A DNA stretch of 64,000 bases from Flavobacterium glycines (GCF_900100165.1 NZ_FNEO01000001.1:1426001-1490000), one strand, 5' to 3'. Shown: positions 18,895-27,950, counted from the stretch's first letter. A program made the numbers and translations. Notes: a model not told the origin generated them from the sequence alone.

Positions 18895-19536
18895 TTAAAG
18901 GACTCTGCTTACGGTTAATCCGTCTCGGATAGGGAGTAAAACGGTTTCAACTCTTGGGTCTTCTTTTAATCGTTGATTGTATTTGAGGAGAATTTTAGTG
19001 CTAATGTCTTTTGGATGCAACGGTTCCAAAACTTTTCCGCTCCAAAGAACATTATCCGATAAAATGATACCGCCTTTGTTCATTCTTGGAACAATCAATT
19101 CGAAATAATTCAAATAATTTTCTTTATCGGCATCAATGAAAACCAGATCAAATTTAATATCTAAAGCAGGTATGATATCGATAGCCTCGCCTAAATGCTG
19201 TACAATTTGTTTGCCCCATGGTGATTTGTCGAAATGTTTTCTTTGAAAATCGACTAATTCTTCTTTGATGTCAATAGTATGTAAAACGCCATTTTCCTGC
19301 ATTCCTTCACATAAACATAAAGCCGAATAGCCGGTATAAGTACCAATTTCAAGAATGTTTATTGGACGGATTAATTTAGAGAGCATACTCAAAACACGTC
19401 CTTGAAAATGCCCGCTAAGCATACGGGGTAAAAGAATTTTTTGATAGGTTTCTTTGTTTAATGCTGCTAATAATTCTGGTTCATTTTCAGAATGTTGTTC
19501 AACATAATCTTCTAATTCCTGGGAAATGAAATGCAT
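18895..19536 (-). CDS. Class I O-methyltransferase (Methyltransf_3 family)
   Basis: A 213-residue SAM-dependent enzyme of the caffeoyl-CoA/catechol O-methyltransferase-like family. It shows ILEIGTYTGYSALCLCEG (SAM site), LHTIDIKEE, FDLVFIDADKENYLNY and LSDNVLWSGKV, which carry the metal-binding and catalytic residues. The substrate of bacterial members is usually unknown. The ATG at 19536 (MHFISQEL) is preferred; six codons upstream there is only a TTG inside an A-rich leader. It is divergent from rlmN. Confidence 0.88.
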   Translation of the reverse strand: MHFISQELEDYVEQHSENEPELLAALNKETYQKILLPRMLSGHFQGRVLSMLSKLIRPINILEIGTYTGYSALCLCEGMQENGVLHTIDIKEELVDFQRKHFDKSPWGKQIVQHLGEAIDIIPALDIKFDLVFIDADKENYLNYFELIVPRMNKGGIILSDNVLWSGKVLEPLHPKDISTKILLKYNQRLKEDPRVETVLLPIRDGLTVSRVL

Positions 19537-19634
19537 TTTTTGATTTTTTTTCAATTTTGAACAAAGTTATCAAATTATCAAAACAACACCTGAGCATTTA
19601 TATGAATTGATGTAATAAATCAACAAATAGTCAT

Positions 19635-19642
19635 TAAATTTG
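19635..19642 (+). promoter_or_regulatory. Candidate -7 box for rlmN
   Basis: TAAATTTG lies only 4 bp before the ATG at 19647 and 10 bp before a second in-frame ATG at 19653. A TTG at 19607-19609 is 25 bp upstream, slightly beyond the usual spacer. Confidence 0.45.
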
Positions 19643-19646
19643 CAGC

Positions 19647-20690
19647 ATGCAAATGGAGAAAAAAGACATACGAGCCTTATCTAAAGAAGAATTACGCCAT
19701 TTTTTTGTGGCTAATAATGATAAAGCATTTCGTGGAAATCAGGTTTATGAATGGTTGTGGAGTAAAGGAGCACACAGTTTTGAAGATATGACTAATATCT
19801 CTAAAGGAACACGTGCCATGCTTGAGGATAATTTTGTGATTAACCACATTAAAGTTGATACGATGCAGCGTTCTGATGATGGAACGGTTAAAAATGCAGT
19901 TCGATTGCATGATGGCTTGGTAGTTGAGTCGGTGTTGATTCCAACAGAAACCAGAACCACTGCCTGTGTTTCCAGTCAGGTGGGATGTAGTTTGGATTGT
20001 AATTTTTGTGCAACTGCCCGATTAAAAAGGATGCGCAATCTGGAACCAGCCGAAATTTACGATCAGGTTTTGGCTATTGACAGAGAAAGCCGTTTGTATT
20101 TTAATCATCCGCTTTCTAATATTGTTTTTATGGGAATGGGTGAGCCATTGATGAATTACAATAATGTAATCAAAGCGATTGATATGATTACTTCGGAAGA
20201 AGGATTAGGTATGTCACCTAAGCGTATTGTGGTTTCTACTTCCGGAATTCCAAAAATGATTAAGAAAATGGCCGATGATGAGGTCAAATTCAAACTGGCA
20301 GTTTCTTTACATTCGGCAATTGATGAAATCCGAGCCCGAATTATGCCTTTTTCTAAAAATTTCCCTTTGGCTGATTTGCGGGAAGCATTGGAATATTGGT
20401 ACAGAAAAACGAAAAGTAAAGTTTCTTACGAATATGTAGTCTGGAAAGGTATCAATGATAATAAAGCTTCAGTAGATGCTTTAGTTAAGTTCTGTAAGTA
20501 TGTTCCTTGTAAAGTGAATTTGATAGAATACAATCCTATTGATGATGGAGAGTTTCAACAGGCTTCGGAAGAAGCAATAAATGCTTATATAAAAGGATTG
20601 GAATCGATTGGTGTAGTGGTAAAAGTAAGAAGGAGCCGCGGTAAAGATATAGATGCTGCCTGCGGGCAACTGGCAAATAAAGAAGCTTAA
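19647..20690 (+). CDS. rlmN: Dual-specificity RNA methyltransferase RlmN (23S A2503 / tRNA A37)
   Basis: A 347-residue radical-SAM enzyme that methylates C2 of A2503 in 23S rRNA and A37 of some tRNAs. The iron-sulfur cluster motif is CSLDCNFC (C114, C118, C121), SAM contacts lie in NIVFMGMGEPLMNYNN, and the late cysteine C339 in DAACGQL is the resolving residue. A second ATG at codon 3 may be the true start, given how close the -7 box is. It is a single-gene unit ending at a strong terminator. Confidence 0.96.
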   Translation: MQMEKKDIRALSKEELRHFFVANNDKAFRGNQVYEWLWSKGAHSFEDMTNISKGTRAMLEDNFVINHIKVDTMQRSDDGTVKNAVRLHDGLVVESVLIPTETRTTACVSSQVGCSLDCNFCATARLKRMRNLEPAEIYDQVLAIDRESRLYFNHPLSNIVFMGMGEPLMNYNNVIKAIDMITSEEGLGMSPKRIVVSTSGIPKMIKKMADDEVKFKLAVSLHSAIDEIRARIMPFSKNFPLADLREALEYWYRKTKSKVSYEYVVWKGINDNKASVDALVKFCKYVPCKVNLIEYNPIDDGEFQQASEEAINAYIKGLESIGVVVKVRRSRGKDIDAACGQLANKEA

Positions 20691-20701
20691 TTTTTTTAAA
20701 T

Positions 20702-20754
20702 AAAAAAGCATCCGATTGTTGAATTAAAAAGAAACAATAATCGGATGCTTTTTA
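20702..20754. terminator. Bidirectional terminator between rlmN and the lipoprotein gene
   Basis: AAAAAGCATCCGATTGTT pairs with AACAATAATCGGATGCTTTTT, with one bulge. It lies between convergent genes. Confidence 0.88.
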
Positions 20755-20767
20755 GTTTTTAGGACTG

Positions 20768-21625
20768 TTATTTTCTTAAAGAAATTTCGGTTGTTACATT
20801 GTCGATAGTTATTGTTGCGAGGGAGTCGCAATCGCCATCTCCAAAATCTAATGTTGCAGTTGAATCGTTTTTAGTTATTGTTTTAGTTCCGGAAATCGGG
20901 AATGGAGATCTGCAACTCATCTCAAAACGTAATGGATTAGTAATTGTACAAGTAATTACGGTTCCGTCTTTTTTAGTAATGTTGCTATTTCCTGTCACCA
21001 AGAAAACATTGTCTTCCCATTCCAGTGGAGTGCTGAATCCTTCGACCATTTCTCTTGTTCTGGTTCCTGTTGTTTTATAAATTTTCCCATCATCAAATGT
21101 CACAGTCATGTCAATTGAGTGTGTCATAACAGGATGGATTTCATTAAGTAAATCAGTTGTTTTTTTTGTGTAAGTTGTGCTTTTATTTCCTTCAATTAAT
21201 TTTCCATTGTGGTAGAATCCTTCAAAAGTATAGGAAATTGAATGTGTCGAAGTACTAAAATCATTTGTAAAACTAATAATGATTTTTCCTTTGATAGTAT
21301 TGCCGTTAGCTAAGGTACATCCTTCTGTACCAAAATCGATAGTTCTTGTCCAGACATTGTTAGTCAAAACTGTGGTGATGGTTGCGCAGCTGGGCAAGAT
21401 ACTTTTTCTGTAACTGTCAATTTTTCCTGAGATACTTTGCTGAGCATTAAATTGGTCTTCGGTAATGGCATCGATATCTTCCAGCGAAGTGTCGATTTTT
21501 GCAGTTAATGCTACATCATCAGAAGAAACTACTGCTGTATTATCAGCTGTAGCGTCGTTGGAACTACAACTGAAAAAAGTTAGTGTGGTAAAAAACACTG
21601 CGATTAATAAAATTTTTGTTTTCAT
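20768..21625 (-). CDS. Putative lipoprotein of unknown function
   Basis: A 285-residue protein I do not recognise. The N-terminus is a lipoprotein signal with cleavage before C20 (TLTFFSC), followed by a Ser/Asp/Thr-rich linker. The mature part is rich in beta strands with repeated aromatic-Thr pairs (TRTIDFGTEGCTLANG, HSISYTFEGFYHNG). It has two GTRTREM/GTKTITKN-type segments and a late SATLDFGDGDCDS. Five cysteines in the mature part might form disulfides. It is probably anchored in the outer membrane. It is a single gene ending at a shared terminator. Confidence 0.65.
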   Translation of the reverse strand: MKTKILLIAVFFTTLTFFSCSSNDATADNTAVVSSDDVALTAKIDTSLEDIDAITEDQFNAQQSISGKIDSYRKSILPSCATITTVLTNNVWTRTIDFGTEGCTLANGNTIKGKIIISFTNDFSTSTHSISYTFEGFYHNGKLIEGNKSTTYTKKTTDLLNEIHPVMTHSIDMTVTFDDGKIYKTTGTRTREMVEGFSTPLEWEDNVFLVTGNSNITKKDGTVITCTITNPLRFEMSCRSPFPISGTKTITKNDSTATLDFGDGDCDSLATITIDNVTTEISLRK

Positions 21626-21788
21626 AATTCTTAGGTTTTTGGTTTAGAATAAGATAGTAAAATTCAAAAATGGTTTAATGGGGCAATTTTGTAAATTTTA
21701 AAAACGAAATTTATAGTTTTATAAATATAAAATTAATTAATAAAATGGATAAGTGTTTAAAAAACGAATGTCTTTTTATTTAAAATAG

Positions 21789-21796
21789 TATATTTG
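21789..21796 (+). promoter_or_regulatory. Candidate -7 box for the polyprenyl synthase gene
   Basis: TATATTTG ends 8 bp before the ATG at 21805. A TTG at the usual upstream distance is not evident. Confidence 0.45.
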
Positions 21797-21804
21797 GAAC
21801 CTAA

Positions 21805-22782
21805 ATGAATGTCACTTCTCAAATAAAACAGCCCATATTTAATGAGATGGAACTTTTTGAAAAAAAGTTCTATGAATCTATGTCTTCTCAGGTGGCGTTG
21901 TTAAATAGGATCACGTATTATATCGTTAACAGAAAAGGGAAACAAATGCGCCCGATGTTTGTTTTTCTAACCGCAAAGATGATTTCCGGTGGAAGTGTAA
22001 ATGAAAGAACCTACCGTGGTGCTTCGGTTATTGAGCTGATTCATACGGCTACTTTGGTTCATGACGATGTGGTGGACGACAGTAACCGTCGTCGCGGTTT
22101 TTTTTCGATTAATGCACTTTGGAAAAATAAAATTGCTGTTCTGGTGGGCGATTATTTATTGTCAAAAGGATTATTACTTTCGATAGATAATGGCGATTTT
22201 GATTTGCTTCAAATTATTTCTGTTGCTGTTCGCGAAATGAGCGAAGGCGAATTATTGCAAATAGAAAAAGCCCGAAGATTAGACATTACCGAAGGAGTTT
22301 ACTACGAAATTATCCGAAAAAAAACCGCTACACTTATTGCAGCATGTTGTGCACTGGGAGCCAAATCGGTTTCTGAAGATGTGGTTCAGGTGGAGAATAT
22401 GCGAAAGTTTGGTGAATTGATAGGAATGGCTTTTCAAATCAAAGACGATTTGTTTGATTATACTGAAGATGCTATTGGGAAACCAACAGGAATCGACATC
22501 AAAGAACAAAAAATGACTTTGCCTTTAATCCATGTTTTGAATACCTGTTCGAAAAAAGAAAAAACATGGTTAATCAATTCGATTAAAAATCACAACAAAG
22601 ACAAAAAGAGAGTTAAAGAAGTAATTGCTTTTGTGAAAAATAATAACGGTCTGACCTATGCCGAAAATAAAATGGTCGAATTCCAACAAGAAGCACTTCA
22701 ACTACTAGAGAATTATCCCGATTCTGATTTTAAAGACGCCTTGATCCTGATGGTGAATTATGTGATCGAGAGAAAAAAATAG
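21805..22782 (+). CDS. Long-chain trans-polyprenyl diphosphate synthase
   Basis: A 325-residue enzyme of the IspB/octaprenyl class. Both aspartate motifs are present: DDVVD (D87, D88, D91) followed by RRG, and IKDDLFDY near residue 213, with GKQMRP upstream. It adds isopentenyl units to an allylic diphosphate. In Bacteroidota the product is normally the menaquinone side chain, but chain length cannot be fixed from sequence here. A -7 box sits just upstream; dnaG follows after 77 bp and may be cotranscribed. Confidence 0.9.
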   Translation: MNVTSQIKQPIFNEMELFEKKFYESMSSQVALLNRITYYIVNRKGKQMRPMFVFLTAKMISGGSVNERTYRGASVIELIHTATLVHDDVVDDSNRRRGFFSINALWKNKIAVLVGDYLLSKGLLLSIDNGDFDLLQIISVAVREMSEGELLQIEKARRLDITEGVYYEIIRKKTATLIAACCALGAKSVSEDVVQVENMRKFGELIGMAFQIKDDLFDYTEDAIGKPTGIDIKEQKMTLPLIHVLNTCSKKEKTWLINSIKNHNKDKKRVKEVIAFVKNNNGLTYAENKMVEFQQEALQLLENYPDSDFKDALILMVNYVIERKK

Positions 22783-22859
22783 ATTTTTTTGATTCGGATT
22801 GTGTAATTTTACAATCTTTAAATTCTTAAATCTTTCAATTTTTTAAATTTCCTGATAAA

Positions 22860-24917
22860 TTGATTTCAAAAGCTACGATAGATACTGTTTTCGAAACTGC
22901 CCGTGTTGAGGAAGTTATTGGTGATTTTGTGCAATTAAAACGTGCCGGGAGTAATTTTAAAGGACTGAGTCCGTTTTCTGATGAGCGCTCGCCATCCTTT
23001 ATGGTGTCACCTGCTAAAGGAATCTGGAAAGATTTTAGTTCGGGAAAAGGAGGGAATTCGGTTGCTTTTTTGATGGAGCACTCTCATTTTACGTATCCTG
23101 AAGCGATTCGTTATTTGGCTAAAAAGTACAATATCGAAATTGAGGAAACGGAGCAAACCGATGCTGAAAAAGCCAATATGGATGCTCGTGAAAGTATGTA
23201 TTTGGTTTCTGAATTTGCAAAGGATTATTTTCATAAAACCCTATTAAATACCGAAGAAGGAAAAGCAATTGGGCTTTCGTATTTTAAAGAAAGAGGTTTT
23301 ACTCTTGATGCCATTGAAAAGTTTAGTTTAGGATATTCGCCTGAAGCCTGGGATGCTTTGACTAAAGAAGCTTTGGGGAAAGGTTATAAATTGGAATTTC
23401 TGGAGAGTACAGGTTTGACTATTCCAAGGGAAGATCGTCCTTTTGACCGATTTAAAGGTCGTGTTATGTTTCCTATCCAAAGTATGTCCGGGAGGATTTT
23501 AGGTTTTGGAGGCCGAATTTTAACCAATGATAAAAAAGCGGCAAAATACCTGAATTCGCCTGAGAGTGAAATTTACCACAAGAGTAAAGTGCTGTACGGA
23601 ATTTTTCAGGCCAAACAATCTATAGCCAAATTGAACAATTGTTTTTTGGTGGAAGGTTATACTGATGTGATTCAGTTTAATCAGGCTGGAATTGAGAATG
23701 TTGTGGCTTCTTCGGGAACGGCTTTGACGCCTGACCAAATCCGATTAATCAACCGATTGACAAGAAATATTACGGTGCTTTTTGACGGCGATGCTGCTGG
23801 ACTTAGGGCTTCAGTTCGAGGAATCGATTTGATTTTGGAGGAAGGGATGAATGTTAAGGTTTGTACTTTTCCTGATGGAGAGGATCCGGATAGTTTTGCC
23901 AAAAAAACACCACACGATGATTTGGTAGCTTATCTGGAAAATAACGCTAAGGATTTCATCCAGTTCAAAGCTTCACTTTTGATGGATGAAGCCAAGAACG
24001 ATCCTATCAAGAAAGCTGATTTGATTCGCGATATGGTAGGTAGTATTTCTAAAATACCGGATCGTATTCAACGTGAAGTTTATATTCAGGAATGTTCCCG
24101 TATTATGGATATTTCTGAGCAGGTGCTTATTAGTACTTTGGCTCAGTTGATTCAAAAAGATGCTACTGAAGTTGCTAAAAAGCAAAAGCAGGAACAAAAA
24201 CCTTTTGAAGTTCATAGAAACCAAAATCCAAAAAATACGGGTTATTCAGGAGGCGATCCGGAAGATCCCAGATTTGGGCCACCGGAAGATTATCCGGGAG
24301 AACCGGGATATCCAAGCGAGCCAACAACAGAAAGAGTCGATGTTTTATATCGTTTAGAACGCAAAATAATTGAAATTTTACTTCTTTATGGGGATAAAAC
24401 GGAAGAGTTTGAGAATGTTTTGATGAAGACCAACGATGAAGGTGAGATAGTGAATGTCTCTGAAATGAAATCCTATAAAGTTTTTCAACGTATTTATTTG
24501 AGTTTACAGGAAGATGAGGTGGAGTTAGCTAATCCATTATTTCGAGGAATATTTAACGATTTAATTAATTATTATCTTCAAAATGATAGATTTAGTTTAG
24601 AGCACTATTTAATGCGTTTACCGGCTGAATATGCTCAGGAAGTTACTGACATTTTGATGGAAGATGAGCGTTTAGTAATGCACAATTGGGAAGGACAGAA
24701 TATTTTTCCAAAATCGAAACAAGATACTATAGGGCAAAATGTTACAGAAACGATTTTAACTTTAAGATGGTATCTGGTTGGTCGAATTATTGAGGAATTA
24801 AAAAACTCCATATCACCTGATAAGGATAATATGGAGTCAATGATGATGATAAAAGATTATAATGAGCTGACTCGGGCTTTTTCAAAAAAGCTCGGTAGAG
24901 TCATGTCTCGTTTTTAA
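22860..24917 (+). CDS. dnaG: DNA primase DnaG with altered zinc-binding site
   Basis: A 685-residue primase that makes RNA primers for DNA replication. The start is a TTG (MISKATIDTVF), which fits the family N-terminus. The N-terminal zinc-ribbon fold is recognisable (GLSPFSDERSPSF, GKGGNSVAFLM), but the four usual ligands are replaced: S37, S40, D58 and S61 stand where C, H, C and C would be. The TOPRIM core is intact (FLVEGYTDVIQF, LFDGDAAGLRA). A Pro/Gly-rich linker near 460-500 precedes the helicase-binding C-terminal domain. The stop is one base from the convergent response-regulator stop. Confidence 0.95.
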   Translation: MISKATIDTVFETARVEEVIGDFVQLKRAGSNFKGLSPFSDERSPSFMVSPAKGIWKDFSSGKGGNSVAFLMEHSHFTYPEAIRYLAKKYNIEIEETEQTDAEKANMDARESMYLVSEFAKDYFHKTLLNTEEGKAIGLSYFKERGFTLDAIEKFSLGYSPEAWDALTKEALGKGYKLEFLESTGLTIPREDRPFDRFKGRVMFPIQSMSGRILGFGGRILTNDKKAAKYLNSPESEIYHKSKVLYGIFQAKQSIAKLNNCFLVEGYTDVIQFNQAGIENVVASSGTALTPDQIRLINRLTRNITVLFDGDAAGLRASVRGIDLILEEGMNVKVCTFPDGEDPDSFAKKTPHDDLVAYLENNAKDFIQFKASLLMDEAKNDPIKKADLIRDMVGSISKIPDRIQREVYIQECSRIMDISEQVLISTLAQLIQKDATEVAKKQKQEQKPFEVHRNQNPKNTGYSGGDPEDPRFGPPEDYPGEPGYPSEPTTERVDVLYRLERKIIEILLLYGDKTEEFENVLMKTNDEGEIVNVSEMKSYKVFQRIYLSLQEDEVELANPLFRGIFNDLINYYLQNDRFSLEHYLMRLPAEYAQEVTDILMEDERLVMHNWEGQNIFPKSKQDTIGQNVTETILTLRWYLVGRIIEELKNSISPDKDNMESMMMIKDYNELTRAFSKKLGRVMSRF

Positions 24918-24918
24918 A

Positions 24919-25548
24919 TTAAACGATTTCTAAACTTTTAGCTTTGTTTACTAAGTCAACTAGGTTTGTAACATTTAATTTTGTTAATAAACGTAGTTTG
25001 TAAGTACTAATTGTTTTTTCATTAAGACCTAAGATTTCTGCAATCTCATGGTTTTTCTTTCCACCGCTTAAATAACGTAAAACTTCTACTTCACGGTTAG
25101 AAAGTTTACGGTACAAACGTTCGCTTTTACTTTGTTTTGCAATCAAAGCCAGGTTTTTCTTAACCGTTTCGTTCATGATGATTTTACCTTGATGAACTTT
25201 GATTATCGATTGTCCCAGCGTTTCCAATTTTTCTTTCTTATGAACGTATCCGGCAACACCTGCTTTAATAGCATTTGGTGCATAAATTTGCTCAGAAAGA
25301 CCACTAAAAATGATAATTTTAGTTTTTGGAAAATCTTTTAAAAGCGATTTAACTTCAAAAATACTCGAAAGTCCTTCAAGTTCTAAGTCTAAGATTAAGA
25401 TATCTATTTCCTTAGTTAAGAGGATATCTCGAATCATCAAAAAACTACCAACATTGGCAGCAATTGATATGTCTGAATGGTCTTTGAAGTAAGATTTTAC
25501 TCCAAAATGTACTACCGGAAAATTATCGGCTAGACAAACTTTAATCAT
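24919..25548 (-). CDS. NarL/FixJ-type response regulator with LuxR HTH
   Basis: A 209-residue regulator. The receiver domain (about 1-120) has acidic D8, phospho-acceptor D54 in LILDLELEG, and the lysine in YVHKKEK. The LuxR-type HTH (about 143-205) reads LSNREVEVLRYLSGGKKNHEIAEIL, then NEKTISTYKLRLLTKL. No histidine kinase gene is adjacent, so it is an orphan in this window. A run of 15 A precedes the start codon (on the coding strand), where a ribosome-binding site would be, so changes in tract length could alter its expression. Confidence 0.9.
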   Translation of the reverse strand: MIKVCLADNFPVVHFGVKSYFKDHSDISIAANVGSFLMIRDILLTKEIDILILDLELEGLSSIFEVKSLLKDFPKTKIIIFSGLSEQIYAPNAIKAGVAGYVHKKEKLETLGQSIIKVHQGKIIMNETVKKNLALIAKQSKSERLYRKLSNREVEVLRYLSGGKKNHEIAEILGLNEKTISTYKLRLLTKLNVTNLVDLVNKAKSLEIV

Positions 25549-25550
25549 GA

Positions 25551-25565
25551 TTTTTTTTTTTTTTT
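25551..25565 (-). repeat. 15-base A tract before the response-regulator start
   Basis: Fifteen uninterrupted T on the plus strand (A on the coding strand) end 2 bp from the ATG at 25548. Homopolymers this long are prone to slippage. Confidence 0.9.
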
Positions 25566-25649
25566 AGGGTTGTTGTTTTTTTGTATGAATTGTATATTAA
25601 AATTAGGTAAAAAAAAGGAATAATACTACTTTTAATAGATAAAATCGTA

Positions 25650-26450
25650 TTAATCCCGATTAATTACACAAACTGGGATAGGATTCATTTTGTGTTGGTT
25701 AATCGTGTTGAGTTTTTTGTAGATTTTAAAGACTTCTTTTTGTCTTTCAGTATAAGAATCCTGAGGATTGTTGTTTGCATCTTCCAGCATTGCCCATTCT
25801 AATTCGTCATAACTGGCTCCTAATTGTTGCTCATCAGTTTTTTCATCTCCAAATAAACCATCTGAAGGCTGAGCAACTAAAATAGACTCCGGAACTCCTA
25901 AATAAGCAGCTAGTGCAAAAACATCTGATTTCATTAAATCAGCGATTGGGCTTACATCTACACCTCCATCTCCATATTTTGTATAGAAACCTACACCAAA
26001 ATCTTCTACTTTATTTCCTGTTCCTGCAACTAAAAGACCGTGAACTCCTGCGTGATAATATAGAGTTGTCATTCTTAAACGGGCGCGGGTGTTAGCAAGA
26101 GTTAAATTAAGTTTGTTTTCTTCAAAGTCAGTAGGAACTTCTTTTTTAAAGGCTTCAAAAACTGATGTTAAATCACTTTGAATACTGCTTACGTTGGGAA
26201 AACGTTTTTTAAGTTGTTCAATATGTTCTTTGGCACGACTTACATGACTTTCATGTTGATGAATTGGCATTTCAACGCATAAAACCTGAAGTCCGGTTTG
26301 AGCACATAAAGTTGAGGTTACCGCTGAGTCCACACCACCGGAAATTCCAACTGCAAACCCATTTACTTTAGAATTTTGGGCATATGTTTTTAACCAATTA
26401 ACGATGTGAGTATTTACTTCTTCAACTTTGATTGTACTTTTTTTAGTCAT
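25650..26450 (-). CDS. nadE: NAD+ synthase, ammonia-dependent type
   Basis: A 266-residue enzyme that amidates deamido-NAD to NAD with ATP. The PP-loop is SGGVDS (37-42), and the family segments NTRARLRMTTLYYHA, GTGNKVEDFGVGFYTKYGDGG and PSDGLFGDEKTDEQQLG are all present. There is no N-terminal glutaminase domain, so it would use ammonia. It is divergent from gldB with 100 bp between starts, an arrangement I recall from other flavobacteria. Confidence 0.96.
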   Translation of the reverse strand: MTKKSTIKVEEVNTHIVNWLKTYAQNSKVNGFAVGISGGVDSAVTSTLCAQTGLQVLCVEMPIHQHESHVSRAKEHIEQLKKRFPNVSSIQSDLTSVFEAFKKEVPTDFEENKLNLTLANTRARLRMTTLYYHAGVHGLLVAGTGNKVEDFGVGFYTKYGDGGVDVSPIADLMKSDVFALAAYLGVPESILVAQPSDGLFGDEKTDEQQLGASYDELEWAMLEDANNNPQDSYTERQKEVFKIYKKLNTINQHKMNPIPVCVINRD

Positions 26451-26479
26451 AATAGTTCAAATTTTAGCTGTCAGGGACG

Positions 26480-26487
26480 TATCTTTG
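26480..26487 (+). promoter_or_regulatory. Candidate -7 box for gldB-gldC
   Basis: TATCTTTG matches TAnnTTTG, 63 bp upstream of gldB. No TTG lies at the usual -33 distance. Confidence 0.4.
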
Positions 26488-26550
26488 CGCAATATTTTCA
26501 GTAATGTACTGATTGTCCTGTTATAATGATGCAAATTTAATTAAAATAAA

Positions 26551-27513
26551 ATGAAAACATATGTAATTTCCTTAGTTCTATTGTTCTTTTTTTTCTCTTG
26601 TGATACTAAAAATAAGAATGAAAAAGCAGTAGAAGCCATTCCTTTAGATGTTCAGGTAATTCGATTTGATAAAATTTTCTTCGAAACTGCACCTAAAGAC
26701 TTACCTAAGGTTAAAAAAGAGTTTCCTTTTTTCTTTCCTGAAGGAAATGATGATTCGGTTTGGTTAGAAAAAATGCAAAATCCATTATGGAGAGAATTGT
26801 ATACAGAGGTTCAAAATAAGTTTTCTGATTTTAATCCTTATAAAAAGCAATTGGTTGATGTTTTAAAGCGTATTAAGTATAATTTTCCTAAAGTACAAGT
26901 TCCTAAAAAAGTGTATACCATTATATCGGAAATGGATTATACTAATAAAGTCATATATGCCGATAGTTTGATGATTATTTCATTGGAAATGTATTTGGGA
27001 AAAGAACATAAGTTTTATCAGTTTCCCAATTATATCAAACAGAATTTTGAACCAAGACAGTTGTTGCCTGATGTGGTGGAAAGTTTTGCCAGAAGGCAAG
27101 TCATGCCTGCCAGAGAAAATAATTTCTTGTCTGCAATGATCTATGCCGGTAAAAGTTTGTATCTTAAAGATGTGCTTCTGGATGAAGAATATACGGATGA
27201 AGAAAAAATGGGTTACACTTTAGAGCAGTTAAAATGGTGTGAGGAAAATGAAGATTATATATGGCGTTATTTTATTGAAGGACAATTGTTGTATAGTGAT
27301 GATCAAAAATTAATTCCGCGATTTGTTAGTCCGGCACCTTTTTCTAAATTTTATCTGGAAATTGATAACGAGTCTCCGGGAAGAGTGGGAGCTTGGATAG
27401 GATGGCAAATTGTTCGTTCGTATATGAAAAATAATGAAGTATCTTTGCCGCAATTAATGAAAACTCCAGCAAAAGAAATTTTCGAAAAATCAAATTATAA
27501 ACCTAAGAAATAA
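26551..27513 (+). CDS. gldB: Gliding motility lipoprotein GldB
   Basis: A 320-residue lipoprotein with cleavage before C17 (LFFFFSC). It contains the GldB hallmarks VQVIRFDKIFFE, FPFFFPEGNDD, FARRQVMPARENNFLSAMIYAGKSLYL, and SPGRVGAWIGWQIVRSYM. GldB is needed for gliding in Flavobacterium johnsoniae; its molecular role is unclear. The stop overlaps the gldC start by one base (TAATG), so the two are coupled. Confidence 0.95.
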   Translation: MKTYVISLVLLFFFFSCDTKNKNEKAVEAIPLDVQVIRFDKIFFETAPKDLPKVKKEFPFFFPEGNDDSVWLEKMQNPLWRELYTEVQNKFSDFNPYKKQLVDVLKRIKYNFPKVQVPKKVYTIISEMDYTNKVIYADSLMIISLEMYLGKEHKFYQFPNYIKQNFEPRQLLPDVVESFARRQVMPARENNFLSAMIYAGKSLYLKDVLLDEEYTDEEKMGYTLEQLKWCEENEDYIWRYFIEGQLLYSDDQKLIPRFVSPAPFSKFYLEIDNESPGRVGAWIGWQIVRSYMKNNEVSLPQLMKTPAKEIFEKSNYKPKK

Positions 27514-27848
27514 TGTCAAACACACATAAATCAGAAATTAATTTTCTAGTAGAATTAGATGAAAACCGCATTCCGGAAAAATTATATTGGACGGCAAAAG
27601 ACGGCGGAGTAGAAATGGAAGAGTCCAAAGCAATTTTGTTATCTGTTTGGGACAGCAAGGCTAAAGAGAGCATGCGTATCGATTTGTGGACCAAAGATAT
27701 GCCTGTTGACGAAATGAAGATTTTCTTTCATCAAACTTTAGTGGCAATGTCGGATACTTTTCATCGTGCTACGGGTGATGAAAAAATGTCGGCAACAATG
27801 AAGGATTTCTGTGAATATTTTGCAGAGAAATTAGAGTTGACAAAGTAG
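27513..27848 (+). CDS. gldC: Gliding motility protein GldC
   Basis: A 111-residue protein without a signal peptide. It matches GldC (EINFLVELDENRIPEKLYWTA, DLWTKDMPVDEMKIFFHQTL, FCEYFAEKL). In F. johnsoniae loss of gldC weakens but does not abolish gliding, and GldC stabilises GldB. It is coupled to gldB and followed by a terminator. Confidence 0.95.
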   Translation: MSNTHKSEINFLVELDENRIPEKLYWTAKDGGVEMEESKAILLSVWDSKAKESMRIDLWTKDMPVDEMKIFFHQTLVAMSDTFHRATGDEKMSATMKDFCEYFAEKLELTK

Positions 27849-27880
27849 TCCCAAAGTTTCGGCGTAAAAACTCCAATAGC

Positions 27881-27927
27881 AAAAATCCCAAATTCCAATT
27901 GTCAAGCTTGGAATTTGGGATTTTTTT
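27881..27927. terminator. Bidirectional terminator / palindromic repeat after gldC
   Basis: AAAAATCCCAAATTCCAA and TTGGAATTTGGGATTTTTT pair over 17 bp. A degenerate copy of the same palindrome lies at 46277-46318, so it may belong to a dispersed repeat family. Confidence 0.85.
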
Positions 27928-27950
27928 ATTTTATTTTCGGATTTGGAATT

